Assembly: GCA_044868295.1 (NCBI GenBank)
Contig: JBIOWF010000092.1
Coordinates: 1 to 5,882 of the forward strand
DNA length: 5,882 nt
Reading direction: 5' to 3'
DNA from: JBIOWF01 sp044868295
Lineage (GTDB): Bacteria; Actinomycetota; Actinomycetes; Streptosporangiales; Streptosporangiaceae
The notes under the pieces are model-generated. The model was not told the origin of the DNA. It saw only the letters and a list, made by a program, of their open reading frames with translations, and made no database searches. The stretch's first letter is position 1. Each line of letters opens with the position of its first letter. Positions 5,393-5,882 of the stretch are shown one piece after another. The position numbers and the translations under genes are program-made.

Positions 5393-5881
5393 CTACCGGC
5401 GCACGGTGCTCTGGACCTCGCCGACCGGGACGTCCCTCGTGACGGTGGCCTCGACCGGGTCGTACGCGAACGGCACGATGGCCTGGCCGGCGTTGCTCGT
5501 GACCGGCCAGACCGTGGTGACGGTCAGCGTGTAGACCTTGCGCGGCTGGTCGATCGAAGCCCGCAGGTAGCGGACGCCGCAGGTGAACGTGCCCCCCTTG
5601 ACGTACGCACGTCCCGTCGCCCCGCAGTTCTCCCGCACCTCGGCCCGGTCGGATGTCGTCCCGGCGTCGATCTCGATGTTCTTCAGCGTGGCCGTCACGG
5701 TGGCGCTCATGACCCCCACAAGCGTCGCCGTCACCGACCGGGTCGTCGGCCCGGTCCCGGCGAGCCACACCCAGGTCGGGAGGTTGACGTAGCTCTTCGC
5801 GTCGGGACTCAGCTTGACCTGCGGCTCCGGCACGGTGAGCGCGGCTCGGGCGATCTGCAGGAGCTCCTGCAGAGTGATCCC
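5393..5881 (-). CDS. Unrecognised, probably exported actinobacterial protein, C-terminal part (runs off the window)
   Basis: The minus-strand frame ends at TAG (5395-5393) and stays open to the window edge, so the N-terminus lies outside. The visible 162 residues begin GITLQELLQIARAALTVPEPQVKLSPDAKSYVNLPTWVW when read past the internal GTG at 5833-5831; that GTG is therefore probably not the start. The segment from 'LxVPxPxxxxSP' to 'YVNLPTWVW', then a beta-rich region with two Cys (ENCGATG and FTCGVRYL) and YTLTVTTVWPV, resembles hypothetical secreted proteins common in actinomycetes, where these Cys probably form a disulfide in a beta-sandwich. The likeness is from memory and no function is known to me. 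It converges on the NADAR gene with a 103-base gap. Confidence 0.7.
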   Translation of the reverse strand, partial: GITLQELLQIARAALTVPEPQVKLSPDAKSYVNLPTWVWLAGTGPTTRSVTATLVGVMSATVTATLKNIEIDAGTTSDRAEVRENCGATGRAYVKGGTFTCGVRYLRASIDQPRKVYTLTVTTVWPVTSNAGQAIVPFAYDPVEATVTRDVPVGEVQSTVRR

Positions 5882-5882
5882 G

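Noticed and set aside
1..5882. tRNA, rRNA, CRISPR, insertion sequence or attachment site
   Set aside because: No cloverleaf, repeat-spacer array, transposase motif or terminal inverted repeats were found on either strand by reading.

Overview
The window is strongly GC-rich, its codons mostly end in G or C, and its gene content (a Mycobacterium-like Ada-AlkA fusion next to ogt, an actinobacterial NYN protein, GTG starts, hairpins without U-tracts) points to a high-GC actinomycete. The order Streptosporangiales is possible, but this is a guess from protein style only. Nothing shows a phage, a transposase, a CRISPR array or an RNA gene.

Layout. (1) 108-1043 (+): a free-standing NYN-domain (PIN-like) putative RNase, followed by a hairpin at 1081-1114. 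(2) 1283-2833 and 2922-3416 (+): an adaptive-response/alkylation-repair pair. The first gene fuses an Ada methyl-acceptor zinc domain, an AraC-type HTH and an AlkA 3-methyladenine glycosylase. The second is the O6-alkylguanine methyltransferase Ogt. The first gene appears to start leaderless, 7 nt after a TAnnnT -10 box that abuts an AGCGCA motif. (3) 3436-3799: a decayed stretch with two 5'-truncated gene tails back to back. On the minus strand is the end of a probable carbon-nitrogen hydrolase, and on the plus strand the end of a short-chain dehydrogenase. This is what one deletion across the heads of a divergent gene pair would leave. (4) 3924-4679 (+): a secreted protein whose mature part carries, in order, motifs matching the active-site blocks of CD38/ADP-ribosyl cyclase (W116, E153, W175, E208). 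(5) Two strong tandem hairpins (4693-4727 and 4763-4790), then 4840-5289 (+): a NADAR/YbiA-type protein, a family that hydrolyses N-glycosidic bonds and removes ADP-ribose from guanine. (6) 5393 to the window edge (-): the C-terminal part of an unrecognised, probably exported, actinobacterial protein.

Most interesting is the neighbourhood of a probable exported NAD-consuming enzyme (CD38-like) and an ADP-ribose-linked NADAR glycosidase, directly downstream of a guanine/adenine base-damage repair operon. The individual motif assignments are visible in the sequence. The CD38 relationship was made by comparing motifs with the human protein from memory. A functional link between the two genes is inference, and the hairpins between them argue against a simple operon.
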